This document shows positions 16,012 to 25,904 of a DNA stretch of 64,000 nucleotides, one piece after another. Made by a program: the position numbers and the translations under genes. This stretch comes from Streptomyces sp. NBC_01353. GTDB taxonomy: Bacteria > Actinomycetota > Actinomycetes > Streptomycetales > Streptomycetaceae. Position 1 is the stretch's first letter, and the number at the start of each line of letters is the position of its first letter. Under the pieces are notes generated by a model. That model had not been told where the DNA came from. It made no database searches and saw only the letters and a program-made list of their open reading frames with translations. The stretch lies in contig NZ_CP108352.1 in assembly GCF_036237275.1 (NCBI RefSeq), positions 5,580,001-5,644,000 on the forward strand, given 5' to 3'.

Positions 16012-16920
16012 CTATGCCCCGCAGGAGCGAAGAAAGCGGCGCGTGCGGACCGCGATCGGATAGGGCTTGTCGGGATCGCACGGATACATGTCCTGCTCGA
16101 CGATGGCGAACAGCTCCACGTCCAGCGCCTGCGCCGCGGCCAGGACCGGCTCCAGGGCGGGCACACCGGAGGGCGGCTCGCACATCACGCCCCGGGCCAC
16201 GGCCGGACCGAAGGGCACCTCGTCCGCGACGACACGGGCCAGGATCTCCGGATCCACCTGCTTGAGATGCAGATAGCCGATCCGCTCGCCGTAGGTCTCG
16301 ATCAGCTTGACGCTGTCGCCGCCGCAGTACGCGTAGTGCCCGGTGTCCAGGCAGAGCGCGACCAGGTCGGGATCGGTGGCGTCCAGGAAGCGGGCCACGT
16401 TCTCCTCGCTGTCGACATGGGTGTCCGCGTGCGGATGGACGACGACGCGCAGGCCGTAGCGCTCCCGGACCTCGCGGCCCAGGCGCTCGGTCAGACCGGT
16501 CAGATTCCGCCACTGTTCGGCGGTGAGCGTGTGGTCCTCCAGGACCTCGCCCGTCTTGTCGTCCCGCCAGAAGGAGGGGATGACGACGAGGTGCTCCGCG
16601 CCCATCGCCTGGGCCAGAGCCGCGTTCTCGGCGACATGCGCCCAGGTCCTGTCCCAGACGGCGGGGCCGTGGTGCAGCCCGGTGAAGACCGTCCCGGCCG
16701 AGACGCGCAGGCCCCGGCGGCCGGTCTCCTCGGCCAGGACCGCGGGGTCGGTGGGCAGATAGCCGTACGGGCCGAGTTCGATCCACTCGTAACCGGACCC
16801 GGCGACCTCGTCGAGGAAGCGCTGCCAGGGGACCTGCCGGGGATCGTCGGCGAACCAGACGCCCCAGGAGTCGGGAGCGGAGCCGATACGGATACGGGAC
16901 AACGGCGACGGCATCGTCAT
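16012..16920 (-). CDS. Sugar phosphate isomerase/epimerase, IolE-like (inosose dehydratase candidate)
   Basis: A 302-residue TIM-barrel protein of the xylose isomerase-like family. The opening IRIGSAPDSWGVWFADDPRQVPW closely resembles myo-inosose-2 dehydratases (IolE), and metal-site segments VVVHPHADTHVDSEEN and CLDTGHYAYCGGD are present. IolE removes water from scyllo-inosose in the second step of inositol breakdown. It is divergent from iolC and its operon, which supports this role. ATG 16920 is preferred over the in-frame GTG 16929 because AAGGTGG lies at a proper distance. IolH-type isomerases are the alternative. Confidence 0.8.
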   Translation of the reverse strand: MTMPSPLSRIRIGSAPDSWGVWFADDPRQVPWQRFLDEVAGSGYEWIELGPYGYLPTDPAVLAEETGRRGLRVSAGTVFTGLHHGPAVWDRTWAHVAENAALAQAMGAEHLVVIPSFWRDDKTGEVLEDHTLTAEQWRNLTGLTERLGREVRERYGLRVVVHPHADTHVDSEENVARFLDATDPDLVALCLDTGHYAYCGGDSVKLIETYGERIGYLHLKQVDPEILARVVADEVPFGPAVARGVMCEPPSGVPALEPVLAAAQALDVELFAIVEQDMYPCDPDKPYPIAVRTRRFLRSCGA

Positions 16921-16986
16921 GAGAGCCACCTTGGCCGCGCCCGGAACGACGCGTCAAGACGCTCGTCCGAATGTAAGGACATAGCG

Positions 16987-17016
16987 TTGACAGGGTTCGG
17001 GGCGGACGGCTAGACC
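16987..17016 (+). promoter_or_regulatory. Candidate promoter of the inositol operon
   Basis: TTGACA (16987-16992) and TAGACC (17011-17016) are separated by 18 bases and end about 24 bases before the iolC start. This fits a housekeeping-sigma promoter facing iolC. It lies in the 119-base divergent gap shared with the iolE-like gene. Confidence 0.5.
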
Positions 17017-17039
17017 TGGGTGCGGGGCCGAGGCGAGAG

Positions 17040-18026
17040 GTGGCGCGCGTGGATGCGGAGCCGTACGAGCTGATCACGATGGGGCGTCTCGGCGTGGACC
17101 TCTACCCGCTCCGGATCGGGGTCCCGCTCGCCCGGGTGGAGACCTTCGGGAAGTTCCTGGGCGGCTCGCCCGCGAACGTGGCGGTGGCGGCGGCCCGGCT
17201 CGGCCGGCGGACGGCGCTCGTGAGCCGGACCGGGGAGGACCCCTTCGGCGTGTATCTGCACGAGGAGCTCCGGGGGTTCGGTGTCGACGACCGGTGGGTG
17301 ACGGCCGTCGAGGAGTACCCGACGCCGGTCACCTTCTGCGAGATCTTTCCGCCCGACGACTTCCCGATCCACTTCTACCGCCGGCCCCGGGCCCCTGACC
17401 TGGAGATCCACCCGCACGAGCTGGACCTCGCGGCGATCCGGTCGGCGCGGGCGTTCTGGGTGACGGGGACGGGGCTGAGCGTCGAGCCCAGCCGGTCGGC
17501 GACGCTGGGGGCGCTGCGGGAGCGGGGCGGTGCCGATCTGACCGTCCTCGACCTGGACTGGCGTCCGGTGCTCTGGCCCGACCCGGCCGAAGCGGGACCG
17601 CTCTACCGGGAGGCCCTGAGCACGGCCGCGGTCGCCGTCGGCAACCTGGACGAGTGCGAGGTCGCGACCGGGGAGCGCGAGCCCTACGCCGCCGCCCGCG
17701 CGCTGCTCGCCGCCGGGGTGCGGCTCGCCGTCGTCAAGCAGGGCCCCAAGGGCGTCCTCGCGATGACCGCCGACGGGGAGAGCGCGGAGGCGCCGCCGCT
17801 GCCGGTCGAGGTGGTCAACGGGCTCGGCGCGGGCGACGCGTTCGGCGGGGCGCTGTGCCACGGGCTGCTCGCGGGCTGGGACCTCGACCGTACGATCCGC
17901 TGGGCCAATGCGGCGGGCGCCATCGTCGCCGGCCGCCTCGCCTGCTCGCCCGCTATGCCGTACGCGGACGAGATCGAGCAGGCCCTCGCGACCGGCACGG
18001 GCTCGATCCCGGAGCGCACCCCATGA
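17040..18026 (+). CDS. iolC: 5-dehydro-2-deoxygluconokinase (inositol pathway)
   Basis: A 328-residue PfkB/ribokinase-family kinase that phosphorylates 2-deoxy-5-keto-gluconate with ATP. The start ELITMGRLGVDLYPL and the segment FLGGSPANVAVAAARLGR (residues about 40-57) are typical of IolC. The ribokinase C-terminal motif NGLGAGDAFGGAL (near 260) holds the catalytic Asp. GTG 17040 is used, with GAGG six bases upstream; an in-frame GTG at 17049 is also possible. The ATGA overlap with the next gene shows coupling. It is the first gene of a five-gene operon. Confidence 0.93.
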   Translation: MARVDAEPYELITMGRLGVDLYPLRIGVPLARVETFGKFLGGSPANVAVAAARLGRRTALVSRTGEDPFGVYLHEELRGFGVDDRWVTAVEEYPTPVTFCEIFPPDDFPIHFYRRPRAPDLEIHPHELDLAAIRSARAFWVTGTGLSVEPSRSATLGALRERGGADLTVLDLDWRPVLWPDPAEAGPLYREALSTAAVAVGNLDECEVATGEREPYAAARALLAAGVRLAVVKQGPKGVLAMTADGESAEAPPLPVEVVNGLGAGDAFGGALCHGLLAGWDLDRTIRWANAAGAIVAGRLACSPAMPYADEIEQALATGTGSIPERTP

Positions 18027-19171
18027 GCGGCCGGCCCGACGACACCTGGCGCACCCGCGCGGCCCATCGCCGAGCAGGCGGCCCGAGGGCTGACGCCGCG
18101 CCTTCGCCGGCACCCGAAGGCCCCGCGGCCGCGCCTTCTCCGGCACCCGCGGGTCCCGCCCCTACCCCACCCGACCCCCTCCGCCGCGCCGCGCACCCCT
18201 CGCCACCGTTGCGGCTCGCGCGGTCCGGGGTGCCCGGTGTCGGGCTCGAGCCCGTCGATGTCGAGCGGATCGTCGCCTTGCGGGCGCATCACCCCGAGGC
18301 CGTTGCCGAGGCTGCCGCGCGGCGGCGGACGCGGGGGTTGTTCCAGGGGCGCGACCGGCTGCTGATCGTCGCCGCCGACCATCCCGCCCGAGGGGCGCTG
18401 GCCGTCGGGGACCGGCCGTACGCCATGGCCGACCGGGCCGATCTGCTCGCCCGGCTCCGCCTCGCGCTCTCGCGCCCCGGGGTCGACGGAGTCCTCGCCT
18501 CCGCCGACATCCTCGACGACCTGCTCCTCCTCGGCGCCCTGGACGGCCGGCTCGCCGTCGGCTCCATGAACAGGGGAGGCCTCGCCGGGGCCGCGTTCGA
18601 GCTCGACGACCGGTTCACGGGTCACCGTCCCCAGGACCTCGCCCGGCTCGGCTTCGACGCCGGCAAGCTGCTCCTGCGGATCGACCCCGAGGACCCCGGT
18701 TCGCTCTCCACCCTCCACTCGGCCGCGCGCGCCGTCGACGAGATGGCCGGCCTGCGTCTGCCCGTCTTCGTCGAACCCTTCCTCTGCCGCCGCGACCGCG
18801 AGGGCCGCCTCCACAACGACCTCTCCGCCGAGGCCGTCATCACCTCCCTCGCCATCGCCTCCGGTCTCGGCGGCACCTCCGCCTACACCTGGCTCAAGGT
18901 CCCGGTCACCGAACACCCCGACGACATGGCCCGCGTCATGGAGACCACCACCCTCCCCGCCGTCCTCCTCGGCGGAGATCCCGGCCCCGGGCCGGACGCG
19001 CAGGAGCTCGCGTACGAGAAGTGGCGCGGCGCGCTGCGCCTGCCCACCGTCCGCGGGCTCGTCGTCGGGCGTTCGCTGCTCTATCCCCCGGACGGAGATG
19101 TGGCCGGAGCCGTCGATACCGCTGCGAGCCTGCTGCACGACGCGGTAGGAAGGGGTACGCACCACCCATGA
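18023..19171 (+). CDS. Inositol-pathway aldolase (2-deoxy-5-keto-gluconate-6-phosphate aldolase candidate)
   Basis: A 382-residue protein. Residues about 15-55 form a Pro/Ala-rich, probably disordered extension with internal repeats (APSPAPEGPAAAPSPAPAGPAP). The rest is a class I-type TIM-barrel aldolase of the DeoC/LacD group, with LLIVAADHPARG near 120 and the likely Schiff-base lysine in AYTWLKVPVTEHP near 293. It lies between iolC and iolB and overlaps both by four bases. That places it as the enzyme splitting the IolC product into dihydroxyacetone phosphate and malonate semialdehyde, the job of IolJ. This function is inferred from position; automatic tools often call it deoxyribose-phosphate aldolase. 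Confidence 0.8.
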   Translation: MSGRPDDTWRTRAAHRRAGGPRADAAPSPAPEGPAAAPSPAPAGPAPTPPDPLRRAAHPSPPLRLARSGVPGVGLEPVDVERIVALRAHHPEAVAEAAARRRTRGLFQGRDRLLIVAADHPARGALAVGDRPYAMADRADLLARLRLALSRPGVDGVLASADILDDLLLLGALDGRLAVGSMNRGGLAGAAFELDDRFTGHRPQDLARLGFDAGKLLLRIDPEDPGSLSTLHSAARAVDEMAGLRLPVFVEPFLCRRDREGRLHNDLSAEAVITSLAIASGLGGTSAYTWLKVPVTEHPDDMARVMETTTLPAVLLGGDPGPGPDAQELAYEKWRGALRLPTVRGLVVGRSLLYPPDGDVAGAVDTAASLLHDAVGRGTHHP

Positions 19172-19974
19172 GCTCTCTCCATCTGCCCGCCGGGACCGCC
19201 TCCCACGGGCCGTACGCCCTCCATATCGACCCCGACCGGGCCGGCTGGGGGTACTCCGCACTGCGCGTCCTCGAACTCCGCCCGGGAGACACCCACCTCC
19301 TGGACACCGGGGACAGCGAGTGGATCGTGCTTCCGCTCACCGGCGGCTGTACGGTGCACGTCGACGGCCGGAAGCTTCAACTCCTGGGCCGCGAGAGCGT
19401 GTTCGGCGGAGTGTCCGACTTCGCGTACGTGCCCCGCGACGCCCGGGTCCAGATCGCCTCCGGCGCAGGAGGCCGCTTCGCTTTGGCAGGAGCGAAGTGC
19501 GAGCGACGACTCCCCGCTCGCTACGGCCCCGCGCCGGAGGTACCCGTCGAGGCCCGCGGCAGCGGCAACCAGGCCCGCGAGGTACGGAACTTCGCCGCCG
19601 CGGACGTCTTCGAGGCCGACCGCCTCATCGCCGTCGAGGTGATCACCCCCGGCGGGAACTGGTCCTCCTACCCGCCCCACAAGCACGACCGCCACCGCCC
19701 CGGCACCGAGTCCGAGCTGGAGGAGATCTACTACTACGAGATCGCCGACGGCGGCCTGGGCTATCAGCGGATCTCTCCCTCCCGGCCCGGCGGCGCCGAC
19801 CTCCTCGCCGAGGTCCGATGCGGCGATGCCGTCCTCGTGCCCGACGGCTGGCACGGGCCGTCGATCGCCCAGCCGTCCCACGCCATGTACTACCTGAACG
19901 TGATGGCGGGACCAGGACCGGAGCGGGAGTGGAAGATCTGCTTCCACCCCGACCACTCGGAGGGGTACCAGTGA
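19168..19974 (+). CDS. iolB: 5-deoxy-glucuronate isomerase
   Basis: A 268-residue bicupin of the IolB family, which isomerises 5-deoxy-glucuronate to 2-deoxy-5-keto-gluconate. The metal site is visible in SSYPPHKHDRHRPGTESELEEIYYYEI (residues about 165-190) and GWHGPS near 230. The ATG overlaps the aldolase stop and the 3' end overlaps iolD in a GTGA junction. Length and motifs match the family. Confidence 0.95.
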   Translation: MSSLHLPAGTASHGPYALHIDPDRAGWGYSALRVLELRPGDTHLLDTGDSEWIVLPLTGGCTVHVDGRKLQLLGRESVFGGVSDFAYVPRDARVQIASGAGGRFALAGAKCERRLPARYGPAPEVPVEARGSGNQAREVRNFAAADVFEADRLIAVEVITPGGNWSSYPPHKHDRHRPGTESELEEIYYYEIADGGLGYQRISPSRPGGADLLAEVRCGDAVLVPDGWHGPSIAQPSHAMYYLNVMAGPGPEREWKICFHPDHSEGYQ

Positions 19975-21836
19975 GCACGCTGACCGTCGCACAGGCCCTG
20001 GTGCGGTTCCTCGCCGCGCAGTACACCGAACGCGACGGCGTACGGCGCCGGTTGATCGCCGCGACCTGGGGCATCTTCGGCCACGGGAACGTCGCCGGGA
20101 TCGGCCAGGCTCTCGTCGAGTACAGCGAGGAGATGCCGTACCACCAGGGGCGCAACGAACAGGCCATGGTGCACGCGGCCGTCGGCTACGCACGCCAGTC
20201 GAACCGGCTCTCCGCACACGCCGTCACCACCTCGATCGGCCCCGGCGCCACCAACCTCGTCACCGGCGCCGCGCTCGCCACGATCAACCGCCTGCCCGTC
20301 CTGCTCCTGCCCGGCGACACCTTCGCCACCCGCCCCGCCGACCCCGTCCTCCAGCAGCTCGAAGTCCCGTACGCGGGCGAGATGTCGGTCAACGACTGCC
20401 TGCGGCCCGTGTCGAAGTACTTCGACCGGATCACCCGCCCCGAGGCGCTGATCCCGGCCGCGCTCGCCGCCGTGCGGGTCCTCGCCGACCCCGTCGAGAC
20501 CGGCGCGGTGACACTCGCGCTGCCGCAGGACGTCCAGGCGGAGGCGTACGACTGGCCGGAGGAGTTCTTCGCCGAGCGGACGTGGACGGTTCGGCGTCCC
20601 CGGCCCGACACGACCGAACTCGAAGCCGCCGTGCAGGCGATCGGAGCCGCCGAACGTCCCCTGATCATCGCGGGAGGCGGGGTCCGGTACAGCAGGGCCG
20701 AGGACGCCCTGCGGACCCTCGCCGAGCGGACCCGTATCCCCGTCGCCACCACCCAGGCCGGCAAGGGCGTCCTGCCGTACGACCACGACTGCGAGACCGG
20801 CGGCATCGGCCACACCGGCAGCTCCACCGCGAACGCACTGGCCCGGACCAGCGACCTGGTCATCGGCGTCGGCACCCGCTACACCGACTTCACCACCGCC
20901 TCCGGGACCCTCTTCCCCGAGGACGCCCGTTTCCTCAACCTCAACATCACCGGCTTCGACGCCCACAAGCAGGGCGCGCTCCCGCTCGTCGCCGACGCCC
21001 GCGAGGGGCTCACGGCCCTCACCGAGGCGCTCGCCGACGACCGGCGAGGCCGACAGGAAACAGACCGGTGGATCTCCTCGAAGCAGGACTGGCAGGAACA
21101 GGTCACCGCCGCCTACGCCGTCCCCGACGAGGACGCCCGCCCCACCCAGCCGCAGGTCCTCGGTGTCCTCGACACTCTGGTCACCGAGGACGACATCCTG
21201 ATCAACGCGGCCGGCTCGCTCCCCGGCGATCTCCACAAGCTCTGGCGGGCCCGGTCCACCGACCAGTACCACGTCGAATACGGGTACTCGTGCATGGGAT
21301 ACGAGATCCCGGCGGCGATCGGGGTCGCGCTCGCCGCGCCCGGGCGGCCGGTCTGGGCGCTCGTCGGAGACGGCACGTATCTGATGAATCCCACCGAGAT
21401 CGTCACCGCCGTGCAGGAGGGACTGCCCCTCAAGGTGGTCATCCTGCAGAACCACGGGTACGCCTCCATCGGAGGGCTCTCCGAGTCCGTCGGCGGCGAG
21501 CGGTACGGCACCGCGTACCGCTTCCGGGACCCGGACGGGCGGTTCACCGGCGCGCCGCTCCCCGTCGATCTGGCCGCCAACGCGGCCTCCCTCGGAATGC
21601 GGGTGCTGACCGCCCGCACCGTACGTGACCTGCGGGAAGCCCTCGCCGACGCCCGGACGTCGACCGTTCCCACATGTGTCTATGTGGAGACCGAAACGGC
21701 AGACACAGTGTCGGGCGCGCCCCCCGCCCAGGCATGGTGGGATGTGCCCGTGGCCGAGACCTCGACCCGCCCGTCGGCGGTCAAGGCCCGGGAGGAGTAC
21801 GACCGGCACGTCACCGCCCGACGCCGCCATCTCTGA
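19971..21836 (+). CDS. iolD: 3D-(3,5/4)-trihydroxycyclohexane-1,2-dione hydrolase (ThDP enzyme)
   Basis: A 621-residue thiamine-diphosphate enzyme that opens the inositol-derived ring. The Glu-containing N-terminal half has FGHGNVAGIGQAL and NEQAMVHAAVGYARQ (residues about 34-68). The ThDP-binding GDG motif with its NP partner is VGDGTYLMNPTEIVTA near 465. It starts with GTG in an overlap with iolB and is followed by mmsA 14 bases later. Confidence 0.95.
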   Translation: MSTLTVAQALVRFLAAQYTERDGVRRRLIAATWGIFGHGNVAGIGQALVEYSEEMPYHQGRNEQAMVHAAVGYARQSNRLSAHAVTTSIGPGATNLVTGAALATINRLPVLLLPGDTFATRPADPVLQQLEVPYAGEMSVNDCLRPVSKYFDRITRPEALIPAALAAVRVLADPVETGAVTLALPQDVQAEAYDWPEEFFAERTWTVRRPRPDTTELEAAVQAIGAAERPLIIAGGGVRYSRAEDALRTLAERTRIPVATTQAGKGVLPYDHDCETGGIGHTGSSTANALARTSDLVIGVGTRYTDFTTASGTLFPEDARFLNLNITGFDAHKQGALPLVADAREGLTALTEALADDRRGRQETDRWISSKQDWQEQVTAAYAVPDEDARPTQPQVLGVLDTLVTEDDILINAAGSLPGDLHKLWRARSTDQYHVEYGYSCMGYEIPAAIGVALAAPGRPVWALVGDGTYLMNPTEIVTAVQEGLPLKVVILQNHGYASIGGLSESVGGERYGTAYRFRDPDGRFTGAPLPVDLAANAASLGMRVLTARTVRDLREALADARTSTVPTCVYVETETADTVSGAPPAQAWWDVPVAETSTRPSAVKAREEYDRHVTARRRHL

Positions 21837-21850
21837 AGGAGTAGTTCGTC

Positions 21851-23353
<1,503 letters not shown>

Positions 23354-23371
23354 CCGACCCCGTAAAACGAC

Positions 23372-23409
23372 TGGCCCCCAGGGCGCGCGACGACGCACCC
23401 TGGGGGCCA
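23372..23409 (+). terminator. Terminator of the inositol operon overlapping the next start codon
   Basis: TGGCCCCCAGGG (23372-23383) pairs perfectly with CCCTGGGGGCCA (23398-23409), a 12-bp stem 18 bases after mmsA. The last base of the right arm is the A of the DUF4291 ATG, so the only visible ribosome site for that gene is buried in the stem. Confidence 0.75.
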
Positions 23410-24011
23410 TGTCCGTTGATCGACCGAAGCACCAGATCCGCGCCCTGCACACCGGGTCGACGGTGACCGTCTACCAGGCGTACGACCCGTCCATCGGCCT
23501 ACCTGCGGCCCGCGAGGGCCGGTTCCCACCCGCCTGGAAGCGCGACCGGATGACGTGGATCAAACCCTCGTTCCTGTGGATGATGTACCGCTGCGGCTGG
23601 GGCCTGAAGGAGGGCCAGCAGACGGTCCTCGCGATCGAGATCACCCGCGAGGGCTTCGAATGGGCGCTGAGCAACGCCTGCCTGTCGCACTACGACCGCG
23701 ACTTCCACCCCGACCAGGCCACCTGGAAGCGCGAGCTGCGCCGGTCCCCGGCCCGCGTCCAGTGGGACCCCGAACGAAACCTGCACCTCGCCGCCCTCCC
23801 GTACCGCTCACTCCAACTCGGCCTGGCGGGCGAGGCGTCCCGCCGCTACGCGGACGAATGGACCGTCTCCGTACGGGACGTCACACCGCTCGCGCACGAG
23901 ATCCACGCGCTGGTGCGGGCGGGGCGGCTGGACGAGGCGAGCGTGCGGATGCCCGAGGAGCGGCCGTACCCGGCGGGTACCGAGCTCCTCGGGCATCTGG
24001 TGCGCCAGTAG
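23409..24011 (+). CDS. DUF4291 domain protein
   Basis: A 200-residue protein that matches DUF4291 over its whole length: HQIRALHTGSTVTVYQAYDPSIG at the start, then FPPAWKRDRMTWIKPSFLWMMYRCGW, then RVQWDPERNLHLAALPYRSLQLGL. The family is widespread with unknown function. It is soluble, with no signal peptide. Its start lies in the arm of the preceding terminator, so translation may be low, or it may use a leaderless transcript. It ends seven bases before the convergent protease gene. Confidence 0.85.
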   Translation: MSVDRPKHQIRALHTGSTVTVYQAYDPSIGLPAAREGRFPPAWKRDRMTWIKPSFLWMMYRCGWGLKEGQQTVLAIEITREGFEWALSNACLSHYDRDFHPDQATWKRELRRSPARVQWDPERNLHLAALPYRSLQLGLAGEASRRYADEWTVSVRDVTPLAHEIHALVRAGRLDEASVRMPEERPYPAGTELLGHLVRQ

Positions 24012-24018
24012 GCCGCGC

Positions 24019-25209
24019 CTAGAAGATCGAGTGCAGCAGCTTGTTCGGGGAGCCCGACAGCGGGTTCTGGACCTTGCCGTCGGTCGCGTTGTTCACAAGT
24101 GCGGTGCTCACCTGGGCCGGGGTGGCCGTCGGGTGCGTCGCGAGGTAGAGAGCGGCCACGCCCGCGGTGTGCGGGGTCGCCATCGACGTGCCCGAGATGG
24201 TGTTCGTCGCCGTGTCGTTGTCCTTCCACGCCGACGTGATGGACACGCCCGGAGCGAAGAGGTCCACGCACGTGCCGTAGTTGGAGAAGGACGCCCGCTT
24301 GTCGGCGGAGTCCGTCGCGCCGACCGTGATCGCCTCGGGGACGCGGGCCGGGGAGTAGTTGCAGGCCCTGGCCGGCAGGCCGAGGATGTTGCCGTTGCCG
24401 GCGGCGACCGCGTAGGTGACGCCCGAGGCGATCGAGCGCTTCACCGCGTCGTCCAGCGAGGCGTTCACCCCGCCGCCCAGGCTCATGTTGGCGACGGCCG
24501 GCTTGACGGCGTTGGCCGTGACCCAGTCGACGCCCGCGATCACCCCGGCCGTGGAACCGGAGCCGTTGCAGTCCAGGACGCGTACCGCCACCAGCTTCGC
24601 GCCCTTGGCGACGCCGTACTTCGCGCCACCGACCGTGCCGGCGACGTGCGTGCCGTGGCCCTGGCAGTCCTGGCCGTTCTGGCCGCCGCCGACGGTGTCC
24701 GTGCCCACCCTCGCCCGGCCGCCGAACTCGCTGTGCGAGGTGCGGATTCCGGTGTCGATGATGTACGCGGTGACGTTCGACGCCGTCGTGTTGTACGTGT
24801 AGGTCGTCGACAGCGGCAGGTTCCGCTGGTCGATCCGGTCCAGACCCCAGGTCGCGCCGGTCTGCGTGTCGGCGACCCGGACGGTCGCGTTCTGCTCGAC
24901 GTACGCCACCCGCGGGTCGGCGGCCAGCGCCTTCGCCCTGGACTGGGACATCGAGGTCGAGAAGCCCTTGAGGGCGGTGGTGTACTCGTGCTTCGGCTTC
25001 ACACCCAGATCGGCGGCGCGGGTCGAACCGTCCTTGAGGACGACGATCCAGCTGTTCTCGATCGCGAGGGAGGCCGGGGCGAGGCGGAGGTCCCCGACGG
25101 GGGCGCCCTGGGCGGTGGGGGAGACGGCGAACTGCAGGCCGGCGGCGAGCGCGAGGACGGGGACGATCGCCATGGCGCGGCGAGGTATTCGGGTCATGTG
25201 GTGGGGCAC
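24019..25209 (-). CDS. Secreted S8 subtilisin-like serine protease
   Basis: A 396-residue pre-pro-protease. It has a signal peptide with RIPRRAMAIVPVLALAAGL and a cut near ATAQGA-type residues 34-36, an inhibitor-I9 propeptide (WIVVLKDGST to AYVEQNATV) and a proteinase K-like catalytic domain from about 115. The triad is Asp152 (YIIDTG), His185 (GHGTHVAG) and Ser342 (GTSMATP). Cys pairs (DCQGHG, VLDCNG, RACNY, GTCVD) suggest disulfides. GTG 25209 is chosen for the AAAGG five bases upstream. No C-terminal extra domain is present. It should act as an extracellular general protease. Confidence 0.93.
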   Translation of the reverse strand: MPHHMTRIPRRAMAIVPVLALAAGLQFAVSPTAQGAPVGDLRLAPASLAIENSWIVVLKDGSTRAADLGVKPKHEYTTALKGFSTSMSQSRAKALAADPRVAYVEQNATVRVADTQTGATWGLDRIDQRNLPLSTTYTYNTTASNVTAYIIDTGIRTSHSEFGGRARVGTDTVGGGQNGQDCQGHGTHVAGTVGGAKYGVAKGAKLVAVRVLDCNGSGSTAGVIAGVDWVTANAVKPAVANMSLGGGVNASLDDAVKRSIASGVTYAVAAGNGNILGLPARACNYSPARVPEAITVGATDSADKRASFSNYGTCVDLFAPGVSITSAWKDNDTATNTISGTSMATPHTAGVAALYLATHPTATPAQVSTALVNNATDGKVQNPLSGSPNKLLHSIF

Positions 25210-25308
25210 CTGAACCTTTCGTGGGCCGGGTTACCGGCAGGTACGGGCGGTTGGTGCGCCACAGAGTCTCGTGTCGGCCTGTGTCGTACAAGAGGTCGTC
25301 CGGTCCCC

Positions 25309-25734
25309 TCACCGGTCCTTCACGCCGAAACCCCACGTCAGCATCGTGAACTCACCGTCGTCCCGTGCCCCCGTCGACCGGTACGTCGCGAGCGCCGGGT
25401 CGTTGTCCGTGTCCACGCCGACCCACGCGTCGTAACAGCCGCGCTCCCGCGCCTCGGTCACCAACGCCTCCGTCAGCGCCCGACCGATGCCCCGGCGCCG
25501 GTACGCCTCGTCCACCGACAGCTCGTACAGACACATCTCCACCCCCTTGTCCGGGTGGAGCATCTCGATCCCGGACACCAGGCCGGCCGGGAACCCGTCC
25601 TCCGCGTACGCGATCAGCATCAGATGCCCGGGCGCGGCCAGGAACCGCTCCGCCCACGCCGCGCGCGGCGCGTTGTCGTAGAGGTGTGCCGCGGCCATCA
25701 GCTCGGCCACCGTCGTCGCCCGTCGGATCTCCAT
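25309..25734 (-). CDS. GNAT acetyltransferase, AAC(3)-I-like
   Basis: A 141-residue GNAT protein. The acetyl-CoA loop is in MCLYELSVDEAYRRRGIGRALTEALVTEA (residues about 68-96), followed by DTDNDPALATYRSTGARDD. The overall pattern resembles aminoglycoside 3-N-acetyltransferases of type I, but such sequences are common in soil actinomycetes and often act on other amines. It stands alone upstream of the protease gene in the same orientation. Resistance activity is only a possibility. Confidence 0.8.
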   Translation of the reverse strand: MEIRRATTVAELMAAAHLYDNAPRAAWAERFLAAPGHLMLIAYAEDGFPAGLVSGIEMLHPDKGVEMCLYELSVDEAYRRRGIGRALTEALVTEARERGCYDAWVGVDTDNDPALATYRSTGARDDGEFTMLTWGFGVKDR

Positions 25735-25904
25735 GCCGGCCCTCCCTTTCTGAGGCGGCTCATTTCGCCTCCGGTCGCCTCGGGATCACGGCGCGCATAC
25801 CGCGCCTGGTGTACGCGACCGTAGCCCGGTACGACTCCAGGAGGCCCGCGATTTCCGCCCCGGGGCAGCCGTACCGCACAGGCTGTCCGCCTACGCTCGG
25901 GGAC

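Noticed and set aside
18060-18190. Frameshift at the start of the inositol-pathway aldolase
   Set aside because: The Pro/Ala-rich extension is unusual, but the ATG overlaps iolC exactly and the frame is continuous, so it is treated as a disordered N-terminus.
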